Origin: a virus
Length of the DNA stretch: 61,355 bases
Strand: one strand, 5' to 3'
IMG/VR virus record: IMGVR_UViG_3300037180_000072
Location: 1 to 61,355 of that record
Shown here: positions 8,096 through 18,606 of the stretch, one piece after another
How positions within the stretch are numbered: position 1 is the first letter of the stretch
Layout of the letters: each line of letters starts with the position of its first letter
Position numbers and translations under genes: made by a program
Notes under the pieces: generated by a model
The model's input: the letters and a program-made list of their open reading frames with translations, nothing else
What the model was told of the DNA's origin: nothing
Databases searched by the model: none

Positions 8096-11000
8096 CAGGC
8101 AAACCCCGCGAATGTGGCCGTCAAATCAAAACTGATCGGAGTCGTCAGCAGCGCCGCCGGGCTCTGCCAAGGCATCCCCCACAAGTCCGACGGACCGCCG
8201 AAAACGAAAGTTGTGTTGCTTGTCCCAAACGAAAACGTATGAGTCTCCGCTCCGGCTGCCGCATTCGTTGGCGTAATCTCCAAACTCAAACTCGCCGAAG
8301 GTGCGGTTTGTTTGCCAACGACAGTGACTTGGACTCCTTGAATCGCCGCCGTGGCCGGAATTTGACTGACCGCATAGTTGAGCGCCCGCAAAATTTGAGA
8401 CGATCCCGCTGCACCAAATGTAACCGTCGTGTACGAAGTCGCTGATCCCGACGTAATGTTGCTTGGATTCAACCATGCCGTTCCTGAACCAGCGACACTC
8501 GCGCCAGTGCCTGGATTGAGCGGCCCGAGAATAGATGTAGTGCCCCCGGTCGGCGCGCCTAGCATCAAACTGTACACACCGTCGGAAGTTTCAACTGAAT
8601 TCAGTGCTCCGGCGCCAAAGCTTGGGAACGCAGGCACGCTCCACGCACCGATGTTGCTGCCGTACCTTACAATTCTGTCCACGCCGTTGCTGATGAACGC
8701 TCCGACATCCAAGCCGTCCCGGTGCATGGTAACGTATGACCGTTTAGGGTCGAAGTTGTCCGTCAAATAGTCGGCAATGCGTTCGCCAATTTCCTGCTTC
8801 TCTTGGCCGATCAACTCGAAATACTCTTTCTGAGTCGTGAACTGCCCGGTGATCGACCCATCCCGAAAAATCGCATTGGAGTTCAGAATTCCGAAATTGC
8901 TCAATGCATCCGGCGAGTAGAACGAAATCGTCTCAGGGCCGCCCAGAATTTCATAGGTCCGATCCGAGGCCCATACAACGAGGCCCAAGCCATCCGCAGT
9001 TGGAACCAACGCGAAAGGTTTTGATGCATATTGAAAACGATTGGCTGGCGGCCATGATTCTTCAGGAACACCGTTGGTACAATCCGGGCCTGCATCAAAA
9101 TAAACGTAGTTGCCAACAATCATCCACAATCGGCCCTGCCAATATGCCGTAAATGCGCCCGCTCCCGGAGGCGTAGTGATAGAGCCTGGCGCACCAGGAG
9201 GGGGATCGTTCTGATGATCCAGCGAAGCAACTAGCAAAATATCCAAATCCGCGTCGGTCACAAAATCGTTGTAGGACCACTGGGCGTTCACACCCGGGTT
9301 CGTCGCTGCCCCGGAAAATAGATAGATGCCTCCGCCATCAGAGGTGCGATAAATCTCGATGGCGTTGAATGTCGCGATGCCTGCGTCCGCCGTCTGTGTG
9401 TAATTCGGCCACTCGAAATAAATCTGGAAATAGGTGTTCAGTGTTCCGATTGGCTGATCAACGGAGATTACTTGAAATTGCTGCCCGTTCAAAAACGAAG
9501 CCGAGGTCAGGCCATCGATGGTAACCCAAAGACCGGGCTGAAAATTATTCGAAGCCATAATTGTCACGACGTTGGCGGATACGGAAACGGCTGTGATGTT
9601 GGCACTGGCGTTGCACAGCGGAGACCCGGTTCCTACGCCGGTCACGGTCGAGATCAGCGGGATGGCCGAGCCCGCGTCCACGGTGTTAGAGACGTTGGCG
9701 TGAGTGAAATTGGCCGTGAAGCTGCCATTGACGTTTACCGTGCCTGCGTCTGCTGTGGCACCGTAGGTAGCATGGGTAAAGTTCGCTTCAAACTGAGTGC
9801 CCGAAAGTCCACCGGGCAAAACGGTCACTGTCTGCCCATTCAAGAATGTAGCTACGCTGACATCGGAGAAAGTAACTTTCTGTCCGGCGACCAATTTGTT
9901 AATCGCAAGGATGGTTAGTACGTTCGAGCCGCTTACCGCGACGCTTGTGAGTGGAAACGAAGCCGAAGGGACGGCGGACAAAACGGTAAAGGACTCCTCG
10001 TTGAGGTAGGTTCCAACAGTGAGACCGGAGACAGTGAAAACATTTCCAGGAAGAAAGTTGTTGTTGCCATTGAAAGTCACGATATTGCTGGCAATGGAAA
10101 AACTTGTGATCGCGCCATTCAGCGGCCCCAAAATCGCGCCAGTATTGTCGCTGATCGGGCTGCTGGTCGTCAGATGCCCATAGATCGTGCGATAGCCATA
10201 GACATAGCTATATCCCGTGAAAGCAAGACCAGTCCCCTGGCCGATGTTCGTCCAAGTGTAGTCCCCGTCCTGAGTCTCGCCGCCAATTGTTGTATTCCAG
10301 ACCGGCGCGATGCTTCCGGTGGTGATCGGAGATTGAGTTTCAACCCAGTATGGAACCGTGGTAGTGACGGAGCCCGCCAATGTCGCTACCGTATAACCGC
10401 TGGTGGGAACGATGCCGGTATTCGATCCGTTGAACACGGAAGTCCAGTACGAACCGCCATAAGCCACAATTTGCCCGGCAGCGTAAGTAACCCCGGAGTT
10501 CCAAGGATCAATGACATTGCTGGCCGACGCACCCAATTGTAGGAAGCCGTTGTTATCCAAAATCACAACAGGTGTCGGATAGTAAGTCGTTGGGTACCAA
10601 GTCTCAATCGGCCCGTAGTTTGTCCAGACAACTCCGCCGTCTGCCACATCCGTGCCGATTGTCGTCGGCCAAATAGGTTCGTTCTCGCCGGAGATGCCGG
10701 GCGCAGAGACTCCCGAGGGCAGAGTGTAGTAGACAGTGACCACGGGCAGGTTGGTACCATAGGTGGTACCTTCTACAAATATGGCTCCGCCGTGCGCACC
10801 AGTGATCGCGCTAATATTTCCAGAGATTGCTACGCCGAACCCGGTCGCCCCATTAGCGTTAATTTGCGCAGGCGTAGGAGTCGCACCCCACAAGTCAGTG
10901 GGGCCACCGTATGTGATTGAGGTGTACCCAGTCTCGCTCCAAGGGGCGCCGGACGCGTGATCGGTGCCGACAACGGCGCCGCCGATTACCAGCTTTATGG

Positions 11001-11817
11001 ACTGATCCACCGCACTCGCCAAAGTAACTTGGCGCAGATAGGTCAACTCGATGCCGACGATGGTCGCGGTCGAGGGAATATTGAAATTGAAACTCTCCAA
11101 AAACAAATACGACCCGTAGCCAGGTACTGTTGCGATTTGAACGTACTCGTTAACCCATGGATTCGACGTACTTCCCGCCAAAGGTAAGTTTTCGTAATCC
11201 GTCGGCGAACTAAACGATCCGTTCGCTACGACAACGCCTGACAAAGACTCCACATTGCCATTTGGGTCCAGCAAAGAATCGCCGATACCATAGCTGGTGT
11301 ACTGTTGCCAGAAACCCATACCGGATGAAACCGGAGTCACTGTCGGCGCGGCCAAACCCCACGCACTCAAGTTGGTTCCATCGAATTTGTACAAGTCTGC
11401 GGAAGCGCCATCGGAATAGTAGGTCATGTTCCCGATGGTGGAAACGTAGCCCTGCGCGGTTGTGGTTTTGTTGAGAACGGTCGTGATTGAAGTGTCGGAG
11501 AAAATTGCCAAGCGCTGTGTAGTGTCAACCCAAGGGACTACGACATCGCTTAAAGTGCGCGTAGAATAAAATTGATTCACAATTTCCGCGTCGGGGAGAG
11601 GAATCGGGCAGAAGACGGAAAAGCCTGGGCGGCGTATCCATTCCAATTTGTCGGATAATTCGAACTGTAGCCCGTCAATGACGGGCTCCTTGAAACTGAC
11701 AACCTGAATTCCGATATTTTTGAACGGGGCAAAAAGAGGATTGCGATACGTGTACCAACCTGAAATAAAAAAACTTATTTCAAGAGAGGGCTCGCTTTGT
11801 GAGACACGTGTAGCCAT
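8095..11817 (-). CDS. Large tail protein, nozzle-like
   Basis: Protein of 1240 residues. Its ends carry beta-propeller-like sequence reminiscent of podovirus tail nozzles (T7 gp12 / P22 gp10 type): N-terminal EPVIDGLQFELSDKLEWIRRPGF and later RLWMIVGNYVYFDAGPD, ALVPTADGLGLVVWASDRTYEILGG. Several inserted beta-sandwich repeats in the middle contain FLNG(Q/E)..TV. Homology is judged by pattern only. It starts downstream of late motif 2. Confidence 0.5.
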   Translation of the reverse strand: MATRVSQSEPSLEISFFISGWYTYRNPLFAPFKNIGIQVVSFKEPVIDGLQFELSDKLEWIRRPGFSVFCPIPLPDAEIVNQFYSTRTLSDVVVPWVDTTQRLAIFSDTSITTVLNKTTTAQGYVSTIGNMTYYSDGASADLYKFDGTNLSAWGLAAPTVTPVSSGMGFWQQYTSYGIGDSLLDPNGNVESLSGVVVANGSFSSPTDYENLPLAGSTSNPWVNEYVQIATVPGYGSYLFLESFNFNIPSTATIVGIELTYLRQVTLASAVDQSIKLVIGGAVVGTDHASGAPWSETGYTSITYGGPTDLWGATPTPAQINANGATGFGVAISGNISAITGAHGGAIFVEGTTYGTNLPVVTVYYTLPSGVSAPGISGENEPIWPTTIGTDVADGGVVWTNYGPIETWYPTTYYPTPVVILDNNGFLQLGASASNVIDPWNSGVTYAAGQIVAYGGSYWTSVFNGSNTGIVPTSGYTVATLAGSVTTTVPYWVETQSPITTGSIAPVWNTTIGGETQDGDYTWTNIGQGTGLAFTGYSYVYGYRTIYGHLTTSSPISDNTGAILGPLNGAITSFSIASNIVTFNGNNNFLPGNVFTVSGLTVGTYLNEESFTVLSAVPSASFPLTSVAVSGSNVLTILAINKLVAGQKVTFSDVSVATFLNGQTVTVLPGGLSGTQFEANFTHATYGATADAGTVNVNGSFTANFTHANVSNTVDAGSAIPLISTVTGVGTGSPLCNASANITAVSVSANVVTIMASNNFQPGLWVTIDGLTSASFLNGQQFQVISVDQPIGTLNTYFQIYFEWPNYTQTADAGIATFNAIEIYRTSDGGGIYLFSGAATNPGVNAQWSYNDFVTDADLDILLVASLDHQNDPPPGAPGSITTPPGAGAFTAYWQGRLWMIVGNYVYFDAGPDCTNGVPEESWPPANRFQYASKPFALVPTADGLGLVVWASDRTYEILGGPETISFYSPDALSNFGILNSNAIFRDGSITGQFTTQKEYFELIGQEKQEIGERIADYLTDNFDPKRSYVTMHRDGLDVGAFISNGVDRIVRYGSNIGAWSVPAFPSFGAGALNSVETSDGVYSLMLGAPTGGTTSILGPLNPGTGASVAGSGTAWLNPSNITSGSATSYTTVTFGAAGSSQILRALNYAVSQIPATAAIQGVQVTVVGKQTAPSASLSLEITPTNAAAGAETHTFSFGTSNTTFVFGGPSDLWGMPWQSPAALLTTPISFDLTATFAGFA

Positions 11818-11835
11818 GTTAGTGGGAGGGGAGTA

Positions 11836-11861
11836 CCCTCACTTATGGTTGGAAAAGTCTT
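11836..11861 (-). promoter_or_regulatory. Late promoter-like motif, copy 2
   Basis: Minus-strand AAGACTT, 7 nt, CATAAGTGAGGG. It overlaps the end of the small membrane gene above it: CATAAGTGA forms the last codons and stop of that gene. The tail-nozzle-like gene starts 19 bases downstream at 11817. Confidence 0.75.
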
Positions 11862-12084
11862 GTTCTTTGCGCAATGCGCGGCGAGTAGTAAACGCGGCCA
11901 GAAGGATGGTCAGGTAGCCGAGGAAGAAATACAAATCACGCTGGCGGTAAGGACCGGGATCGTCCACAAGCATCGCTAGAAAATTTTCCCATGCTAGAGC
12001 GAACGCAAACATTCCCAGAATGAACAAACACACCCGTAGGATACGGGTGTGGATATTCTTCCATTTGGATTGCGGCACGGACAT
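11839..12084 (-). CDS. Small membrane protein, two predicted TM helices
   Basis: Protein of 81 residues. Hydrophobic segments at about 17-36 (LFILGMFAFALAW) and about 49-65 (LYFFLGYLTILLAAF) are separated by a charged loop, and both ends are basic. The size and topology would suit a holin or antiholin-type protein, but it sits between a tail spike and a nozzle-like gene rather than next to the endolysin. Its stop codon lies inside late motif 2. Confidence 0.6.
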   Translation of the reverse strand: MSVPQSKWKNIHTRILRVCLFILGMFAFALAWENFLAMLVDDPGPYRQRDLYFFLGYLTILLAAFTTRRALRKEQDFSNHK

Positions 12085-12102
12085 GGCAAAGCGGTGTCCA
12101 TT

Positions 12103-15100
12103 TTATTTTCCGGCGACGGTCCAGTTCGCCCCATCACAGAAAGCCAGCACGACATCAGAGCCGCTTCCGGTGATCGTCGCTCCCCAGGTGTTCGTGGTCG
12201 AATCTGTCACGGTCGCGGTTTCACCCTTCGATCCAGATGCACACGTAACCAGACTTGCAAATACGCTGGTCGGAAGTTTCAGCCACTGGGCCTTCGAGAA
12301 ATCTTCGGTCAAGCCCAAGTCCACTAATCCAGCCGCTTCGGTAATGCTCCAAACTGCCGCGTTTCCGTTCGGCTGATACGTGACCGGCAAACTTCCAGCC
12401 GTCAGCGATCCGGTGTCGGACAGTGGGAAACTCGCTCCAGCGATATAGCCAGTGAAACTGTCGGGAGCATTCAGCGCCGTGCGACCGTACATTCTGTAGG
12501 ATGTAGCCCCGGTGCTGTTTGTGCAACTTCCAGACATATATCCGCTGCCGCCGCCTCCAGTAAGTGTAGCTGTGACCGCTACTGACCACCACGACTCATA
12601 CGGTACGCTAATAGCGTCGGAAAGCCCGTTAAGCGCCGTAAAAATATAGGCGTAGGTTCCATCGGCTAGGCTGCCGCCCGATGTGTGTGGAGTTACCGTA
12701 CAGCCCGAAGGCGGCTGTAACCCAACAACATATCCTCCGCCTTGTTGACTATAGATAGATGCTTGGGGGTCCATTGCGTAGTAGCGATTCGCCATCAATC
12801 CCTGCGTGCCAAGGGTTGCAACAATGCCGCACGAGGTTGCCGTGCCTCCGTAGACCGGGCCGTTCCCCTGCTGGCCGATAACCGTCAAGCCGCTGATGCA
12901 CGGCGCGACGGCACCGTAAGCGTTCGTCGTAACTGTCGAGCCGACAAAGCTTGTCCAGCTATCCGCCCCCGCCTGACTCATGGAGATAAATATGCCCGTG
13001 ATCGGCTCCTCGTATCCGAGAATATTGACGAGAGGTTCGTCCGTGGTTTCCTCGTCAGATGGGGCGCTCTGATTGATTTGAATATTGAGCAGGGAGACGT
13101 TTCTGGAATCAATCTCTACGAGAGAAGAATCCCCGCCTTCCAGCAAATTATCCTCATCCTCCACGTTGCCCATTTCACCTGTCGAGGTTTCGGCACCTAG
13201 GAAAATTCCTCCGTCAGCCATCGACATATCACGAACCATGTCGATATTTGAAGCTCCAGTTGTAGAGATTGGAGCACCCTCAAAACCCAAGAAAGATAGA
13301 ACGTCGTCAATTCCATCCGGCCCTTGGTCGTTGTTGCCGCCCAGGGTTCCGCCAGTAACGCGGCTTTTGCAGCAGGAATCTTCAAATTGGATGAGAGGCC
13401 CGTACCCAGGAGAGTAGCCGCTACCGACGTAATTCTCCTCTACTTGAATATTTTGGAGGATCGTGCCGCCCAAATTCGGGAGTGTAAGAATATACTTTTG
13501 GTTTGTGACTCCGCCGAATAGATTTTCAATCGTCACCGCAGAGCCTGCGATCTCCCACACTGGACTGGTGTTCGATCCATTTTCCTGCGTTGCCCATCCA
13601 GCTACCGGCGACGTGTCATAGGGCAGGATCGTATCCCCTCCGGCTACTCCGTGGATTGACCAGCCGCCATAGAGGACGTTCGTGTTTGCCGTGATGACAT
13701 TAGCCGCTACTTGATACGCACAATTTAATCCGATACTGGGAAACGAAAGGACGCCATAAATGTTATAGGTTCCCGGTGGAACGAACACGATGCCGCCGAC
13801 CCAGTTCGGTGAAGTTCCCCCGCAAGCCAAGTTTGCCGCATTGAAGGCCGTAGTTTCATCATGCCGAACTACCCCGCCCCCCGAAACTGTCGTCGTAGTG
13901 GCCGGTGTCACTGTCACGCTCGTTGTCCCGCCGCCAGCCGTGATTGTGCCGATGTACCGGCCAGCCGTGGCCGAAGTTGGAGGCGTCGAGGGAACGTCCG
14001 TCGGCCACTGGCGGATCGCACCTTGTCCGCGATCAATCCAAACCCACGGCTCTTGCATCGCTCCGCCGGAGCCCGAAGCTATAGAACCAGATTGCGCCCA
14101 AGTAATCTGGAAATTGCCCACTCCGGTATTGAATGACGCGCCCGTTACCGTCCATGTGCCGTTGTAGGCGGAGACGGATGAGCCGGTAACGGTAACTTGG
14201 CTGCCTATGATGGCGTAGTTGCCGTGCGGGGCAAACTGCTTAAATTGATTCACGTTTGCCGTGGTGACGCCACCGGTGTTTGTAATTGTCGTAATGGTGT
14301 AAATCGGCGGCAATTCAGCCGACCACGTTTGCCACTCCGCACCATCTTTCCAAATCGCCATGAACTGCGTGTTGGGAGGGAGATTTACAGCACCTTGGAG
14401 ATAGCCCGTGGCCGTAAGTGTCGAAGGCTCGTTCGAGATAGTGACGCAATCTTTTGGCGACGCCCCGCGCAGAGAGTCGATAGCGGAAATACAATAAGTA
14501 TGCGAGGTCGATCCGGTCGCGCCGATCATCACGCCCGCCGCGCCCGTGGGCGTTGCCAATGTACTGACAGGACCGGCGCCCCCGATCATCAAACCTTCAC
14601 CGTTGGCGAAGTCAATCGCCGAGGACAGTGTAATAGTTGTTGCGCCACCATTTACCGTACCTGAAGTGGTGGTGTAATTATTTGAGCCTGACGCGCCGTA
14701 CGCCGTAACGTCGAAAGTTGGAGACGGGCCTTTTTGGTGTAGATTTGCTCCTAGCGTTACATCTCCGGTTGAATCAACCGAACTGCCCGCCGCGCCGCCG
14801 AATGCTCCCGCGTTGTTGTACTGAACCTGCCCGCTTGAGCCACCGGGACTTCCACCGCCACCGCTCGGAGCGTTGCCGATTGTTTGCGGTTGCCAATGCG
14901 TACCATCGTATGTCATCAGCACGGGCCTATTCGCCGGTACGTCTCCCGAAGCCAGAGCAGTCCCAAGCCATTTTTGCACAGCAGCCGCGCTCGATGAATT
15001 GACATTGAGTGTAAGCGCGCCGGAGTTCGCCGTAGTGGTGTAATAAATAATCTCATCACCTTTGGCGGGCACGAATGTGGGTACGGTGGTGCAAACTTGC

Positions 15101-16575
15101 GCGGTGCTGCTGCCTGAAGTATCAGAACAATTTAGCGGCGTACCAATATTGTGCCCCGTCGAAGCCACAAACTGCCCTGAGACATTGGTGCCGACCACGG
15201 GCTTCGATGTCGGAATCACCAGTCCATTCACTTGGCTGGCGTTGCCTTCAACCACACGCACGATGTAATTCGTGTTGTCTGGAGAACTAAATGTGGCATA
15301 GGAGCCTGGCGGAAGCGCAACCGAGGCGTCTCCGGTACTTGAACTTGCGCCGTCCACAACCGTCAGTGTAGAAGTTGTAGGCGTAACCGTCACGGTTTCC
15401 GTATTGGTTACCAGAACCGCGAACGTGAAGTTATTTCCGCAGCCAGAAGAACCGGCAGCGGGCAAGGTAACGGCCACGTTGCTGCCGCTTGTGTAATTGA
15501 TCGTGGTCAGTCGGTCGCGAGTAGCCGTACCGGAGTCGCAAAGAATCGTGTCCGACGTTCCGCTCACGCTGCGGCCCGTAATTCCCGCTGATTGATATGT
15601 CGCCGCCGCCCCGTTAACGCCCGTTTTTACTTGGCCCGTCAGAGGGGCAGGGGTGCTGCCGAGCGTGGAAGTTGTGGCCCAATATGCGTCGTCGTACTGC
15701 GTCCCGGTGCCCGGCCCACTTCCTCCGCTGCCATTTGACGCAGCCGTGATTCGACCCTTCGGGTCTACCGTGATGGTCGCGTTTGTATACGTCCCAACAT
15801 TGGAATTGACCGTCGCTAGAGTGCCCGCGCAAGACCCGGCGCTTGTGGTCAAATCCCCCGTTAACGCCGGGAAGTTTGCGCACGGAAGAGTCGTCAAACC
15901 TTGAATCTGCGTAGCATTCACCCACATAGCGATCTGAGCCGCCGTGGGTGTTCCAGAATTGGAGACGTTACCGGCGCCCGCTGGCGTAAAGCAGCCAACA
16001 GCGTTAAAATTTGCGCCCACGCCCTGTGCAGCCTGAACGCCCGTGCATGTCGTAGGCGTGCCTGCCGGAGAGGTGGCCGTAGGAGCATTGTTGATGGTGA
16101 TTACGGGATTGGTTGTGCCCAGAGCCACCGAACAATTGGAATTGGCACAACTAACCGAATTAACACTACCACCCCCACCGCCACCGCCAGTCTGAGGATT
16201 AACCAAGAAAAAACCAGAGCCGACGTACTCAACAAGGGCAGGCACGGTCGTAACGATGTCGCCCAAGACCAATGGATTGCCCCCAGCTTTTTCGATTGGG
16301 TACGCGGGCAAAGCATCCACTTTCAAAGTCGCGGGGCCAGTGTCTCCGGCCACAGGTACCCAAGTGATGAACTGTCCTACAGTGTAGGAAGTCGTCGCTG
16401 GAGAATAAGTCACAGTTTGAGCGTTCGCCGAACCGCCCCCTGTGCCCGCATAACCCAAATACTTTGCGTTGAACGGCTGGAGCGGAGGAGTCTGGGCAAA
16501 CGCAGGTCCAACAGACACCAGAGCCAAAGTCGCAGCCAAGAAAAGTTTGATGATCGAGCGCATAGTTTTGTTCAT
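12103..16575 (-). CDS. Giant tail spike / fibre with signal peptide and pectate-lyase-like fold
   Basis: The start is set at the ATG at 16575 because it begins a typical export signal (MNKTMRS, hydrophobic core LFLAATLALVSV, then GPAFAQ); the frame upstream overlaps the preceding gene. This gives 1490 residues. The order is signal peptide, Thr/Ser/Gly-rich beta repeats to about 610, a pectate-lyase-superfamily segment (FDVTAYGASG at about 620; FVPPGTYNIYG at about 880), a right-handed beta-helix-like region, and a C-terminal receptor-binding-type region. It is likely a host-surface binding or depolymerising spike. A cleavable signal on a phage spike is unusual. Confidence 0.65.
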   Translation of the reverse strand: MNKTMRSIIKLFLAATLALVSVGPAFAQTPPLQPFNAKYLGYAGTGGGSANAQTVTYSPATTSYTVGQFITWVPVAGDTGPATLKVDALPAYPIEKAGGNPLVLGDIVTTVPALVEYVGSGFFLVNPQTGGGGGGGSVNSVSCANSNCSVALGTTNPVITINNAPTATSPAGTPTTCTGVQAAQGVGANFNAVGCFTPAGAGNVSNSGTPTAAQIAMWVNATQIQGLTTLPCANFPALTGDLTTSAGSCAGTLATVNSNVGTYTNATITVDPKGRITAASNGSGGSGPGTGTQYDDAYWATTSTLGSTPAPLTGQVKTGVNGAAATYQSAGITGRSVSGTSDTILCDSGTATRDRLTTINYTSGSNVAVTLPAAGSSGCGNNFTFAVLVTNTETVTVTPTTSTLTVVDGASSSTGDASVALPPGSYATFSSPDNTNYIVRVVEGNASQVNGLVIPTSKPVVGTNVSGQFVASTGHNIGTPLNCSDTSGSSTAQVCTTVPTFVPAKGDEIIYYTTTANSGALTLNVNSSSAAAVQKWLGTALASGDVPANRPVLMTYDGTHWQPQTIGNAPSGGGGSPGGSSGQVQYNNAGAFGGAAGSSVDSTGDVTLGANLHQKGPSPTFDVTAYGASGSNNYTTTSGTVNGGATTITLSSAIDFANGEGLMIGGAGPVSTLATPTGAAGVMIGATGSTSHTYCISAIDSLRGASPKDCVTISNEPSTLTATGYLQGAVNLPPNTQFMAIWKDGAEWQTWSAELPPIYTITTITNTGGVTTANVNQFKQFAPHGNYAIIGSQVTVTGSSVSAYNGTWTVTGASFNTGVGNFQITWAQSGSIASGSGGAMQEPWVWIDRGQGAIRQWPTDVPSTPPTSATAGRYIGTITAGGGTTSVTVTPATTTTVSGGGVVRHDETTAFNAANLACGGTSPNWVGGIVFVPPGTYNIYGVLSFPSIGLNCAYQVAANVITANTNVLYGGWSIHGVAGGDTILPYDTSPVAGWATQENGSNTSPVWEIAGSAVTIENLFGGVTNQKYILTLPNLGGTILQNIQVEENYVGSGYSPGYGPLIQFEDSCCKSRVTGGTLGGNNDQGPDGIDDVLSFLGFEGAPISTTGASNIDMVRDMSMADGGIFLGAETSTGEMGNVEDEDNLLEGGDSSLVEIDSRNVSLLNIQINQSAPSDEETTDEPLVNILGYEEPITGIFISMSQAGADSWTSFVGSTVTTNAYGAVAPCISGLTVIGQQGNGPVYGGTATSCGIVATLGTQGLMANRYYAMDPQASIYSQQGGGYVVGLQPPSGCTVTPHTSGGSLADGTYAYIFTALNGLSDAISVPYESWWSVAVTATLTGGGGSGYMSGSCTNSTGATSYRMYGRTALNAPDSFTGYIAGASFPLSDTGSLTAGSLPVTYQPNGNAAVWSITEAAGLVDLGLTEDFSKAQWLKLPTSVFASLVTCASGSKGETATVTDSTTNTWGATITGSGSDVVLAFCDGANWTVAGK

Positions 16576-16579
16576 GTTG

Positions 16580-17191
16580 TTAGGTCCAAAGTTGAACGAT
16601 GCAATTGAGTCCCGCGTCCGAGGCGACCAAATAAAGGTATGTAGCGTCCCACGGAGGGTTCTGCCAATAAATCGAACCGCCGGGGAGCGTTTCCAGAATA
16701 CTTGCGGCATCGGGTGCCTGGCCCAAATCGTGTGCGACCTGAAAAGGTCCAGCATTGGGCGCGGCCACGGTCAATTGCGTGACCGTAGTGTTCCCGCCCA
16801 AACTTGGCGTTGGATAAAAAATCACATTTCCTCCTACTGTTGAAACCGGGGTCATGTTGCTGATATTTACGGTGACGCCAGCGGCCTCGGGAAATTGCCA
16901 CCACATAGGCTGGTTCAGTCGCGAACCGTTTTGATCGTAGAACGTAACCAAGTAATATGTTCCGAGCCCAATCAAATTCTGCGGGTTCAACTCTTTGTTG
17001 CTGTACAATTTGCACGGCTGAATTAGATTGCCGTTGCCGTCCAACTGGAATACAACCGGAATTTCAGACGAGACGAGCCCGTACGGAGCCGCGATTACGG
17101 TCGCGTCACAGTTGAGCGAAAAACTGACGGCGCCATTGGCAACAAACAAACCGGATGCATTCTGGAAGCCGCCCCCTGTCAAAGTGATCAT
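16580..17191 (-). CDS. Unknown beta-rich tail accessory protein
   Basis: The start is set at the ATG whose first base overlaps the stop of the glycosyltransferase (TAATG at 17189-17193). This gives 203 residues. It is almost entirely beta-strand-like (VMITLTGGGFQNASGLFVAN ... VTQLTVAAPNAGPFQVAHDLGQAP ... IYWQNPPWD) and ends LYLVASDAGLNCIVQLWT. The alternation resembles tail-fibre tip or collar domains. It lies immediately upstream of the giant spike, so it is probably part of the same adhesion device. Confidence 0.45.
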   Translation of the reverse strand: MITLTGGGFQNASGLFVANGAVSFSLNCDATVIAAPYGLVSSEIPVVFQLDGNGNLIQPCKLYSNKELNPQNLIGLGTYYLVTFYDQNGSRLNQPMWWQFPEAAGVTVNISNMTPVSTVGGNVIFYPTPSLGGNTTVTQLTVAAPNAGPFQVAHDLGQAPDAASILETLPGGSIYWQNPPWDATYLYLVASDAGLNCIVQLWT

Positions 17192-18249
17192 TACGAATCT
17201 TCCTCGCCGAGCCACTTGAGCCAAATCTGTTCCGACTTAGCGGAGTACTGTCGCAGAGACTTGGCATTTTGCTTTCGCAACCTTGGCCCGCGAAACCGGC
17301 CAAGTGCGTTTCCCATCTTCGAAACAATGTCGTCTACATCTGTCGGGTTCGCTTTGGACCCACCGGCAGCCCATGAAATCTCAGGAGAAACCACAATTGG
17401 CAGATCGACCGAAACCATATCGGCGGCCACGATATTGAACGTCTCTGAAAACGAAACCTGCATCCCCAAGTCCATCTGCCGCAGAACATTCAAAAAGTCA
17501 GCGTGTGGATACCAAGGGTGCTCGATCAAACGCGCGTCTTCGCGATTCGCGAAGTAGCTTCTCAAATTCGACAGTATCGACTCAGCCCCACGCTCCAGTC
17601 GGGCAGTGTTAATATGAAAATGCAGACCCAAACCCGCACTTGCTGCGAAATTGAGAGCGGCATTGGCCTGGATCAATTGGTTCTTCAGTGGCCGGATCGC
17701 GCCAAAACAACCCACGTTTAGAGGACCAGACACAAACTTCCGGTGAACCTCCTGTCCCCCGGCCAAGGGATAATAATTCGGCAAATAGATGGCTTTGTGC
17801 TTAGGCACATCGGCGCCACTCAGAATCGACTGAATACCGTGCCAAGCTCTTTCAGAGTTCGAGGCCACGAAAACATTTGGTATTCGCGAATACTGAATGA
17901 GCCAACCTACCGCGACTCCCTCGCCAGCCAAGAATGGCAACTCACTGTGTGTACGAACAACCCAAACTACATCCGGGTATAGCCGGGTCAGTACCACAAA
18001 TTTCTCAGGAATGACCCACAAAGCTTCGATAACTACATGCGTCGGCGCATACTTGAATACCTCGCGGTCAATGTCGTTGTTGTCTACAACGTCCACGAAC
18101 TTCGCGTCAACCCCACTCTGCTGGAGCATACCAACCACAAACCGAACCGAGTTAGACAAACCGGAAGAAAAGACCCCGGATGACCCCGTTTGGTTCAGAT
18201 CAAAGTCCCCGTAGCCGTACTGCTTTTTCAGAATGAATAAAATTCTCAC
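17191..18249 (-). CDS. Glycosyltransferase, GT-B (family 4-like)
   Basis: The start is taken as GTG 18247-18249, overlapping the stop of the gene before it (TGTGA). This gives about 352 residues beginning VRILFILKKQYGYGDF. It shows the N-terminal Rossmann opening, a middle PLNVGCFGAIRPLKNQ motif like the start of the C-terminal GT-B domain (GxxRxxKN), and SETFNIVAADMVSVDLPIVVS matching the E-x7-E donor region of GT4 enzymes. It presumably transfers sugar to a virion protein or host surface polymer. It is one of three glycosyltransferases in this operon region. Confidence 0.75.
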   Translation of the reverse strand: MRILFILKKQYGYGDFDLNQTGSSGVFSSGLSNSVRFVVGMLQQSGVDAKFVDVVDNNDIDREVFKYAPTHVVIEALWVIPEKFVVLTRLYPDVVWVVRTHSELPFLAGEGVAVGWLIQYSRIPNVFVASNSERAWHGIQSILSGADVPKHKAIYLPNYYPLAGGQEVHRKFVSGPLNVGCFGAIRPLKNQLIQANAALNFAASAGLGLHFHINTARLERGAESILSNLRSYFANREDARLIEHPWYPHADFLNVLRQMDLGMQVSFSETFNIVAADMVSVDLPIVVSPEISWAAGGSKANPTDVDDIVSKMGNALGRFRGPRLRKQNAKSLRQYSAKSEQIWLKWLGEEDS

Positions 18250-18596
18250 AGCGTCTCGTCCCTCGAAATGCAGTGCAGCACAAACCAAGCAATCCCAAAC
18301 GGAACCCAGGATATGTCCCACAGCCAGATGAAGAAGTCGCCAGGACTGTAAATTCCGTTTTCGGGCAGCACAAACCAATCCGACAAAACTTTTAGGTGCG
18401 ACCCTGTGGTCATGCAAGCATGGATGGTGTCGCCATCCGGGATAGCGCTGCAGTCACCGGCCCAAACGTGAACAGGCATTTGCGAATGATTCGCGGCCAA
18501 GACGACGGCGTTCAGGAAAAGGCCAAAACACACCGATAACCATGGCAGACAAAGCAGCCAAAAGTGGCGGATGTGGATGGATTTCCCAATGCGCAC
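18246..18596 (-). CDS. Membrane protein with N-terminal TM helix
   Basis: Protein of 116 residues starting at GTG, with an AGAGG ribosome site contributed by late motif 3. It has a strong hydrophobic helix at about 12-35 and a second one near the end (WDISWVPFGIAWFVLHCI). A central extracytoplasmic-looking loop holds NHSQMPVHVW and Cys residues. A short N..MPV pattern recalls uncharacterised membrane families, but the match is weak. It is translationally coupled to the glycosyltransferase, so it may anchor or present its substrate. Confidence 0.5.
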   Translation of the reverse strand: MRIGKSIHIRHFWLLCLPWLSVCFGLFLNAVVLAANHSQMPVHVWAGDCSAIPDGDTIHACMTTGSHLKVLSDWFVLPENGIYSPGDFFIWLWDISWVPFGIAWFVLHCISRDETL

Positions 18597-18606
18597 AGAG
18601 GAATGG

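Noticed and set aside
12103-16755. Longer start of the spike gene at 16755
   Set aside because: The extra 60 residues overlap the preceding gene and would bury the signal peptide; ATG 16575 is preferred.
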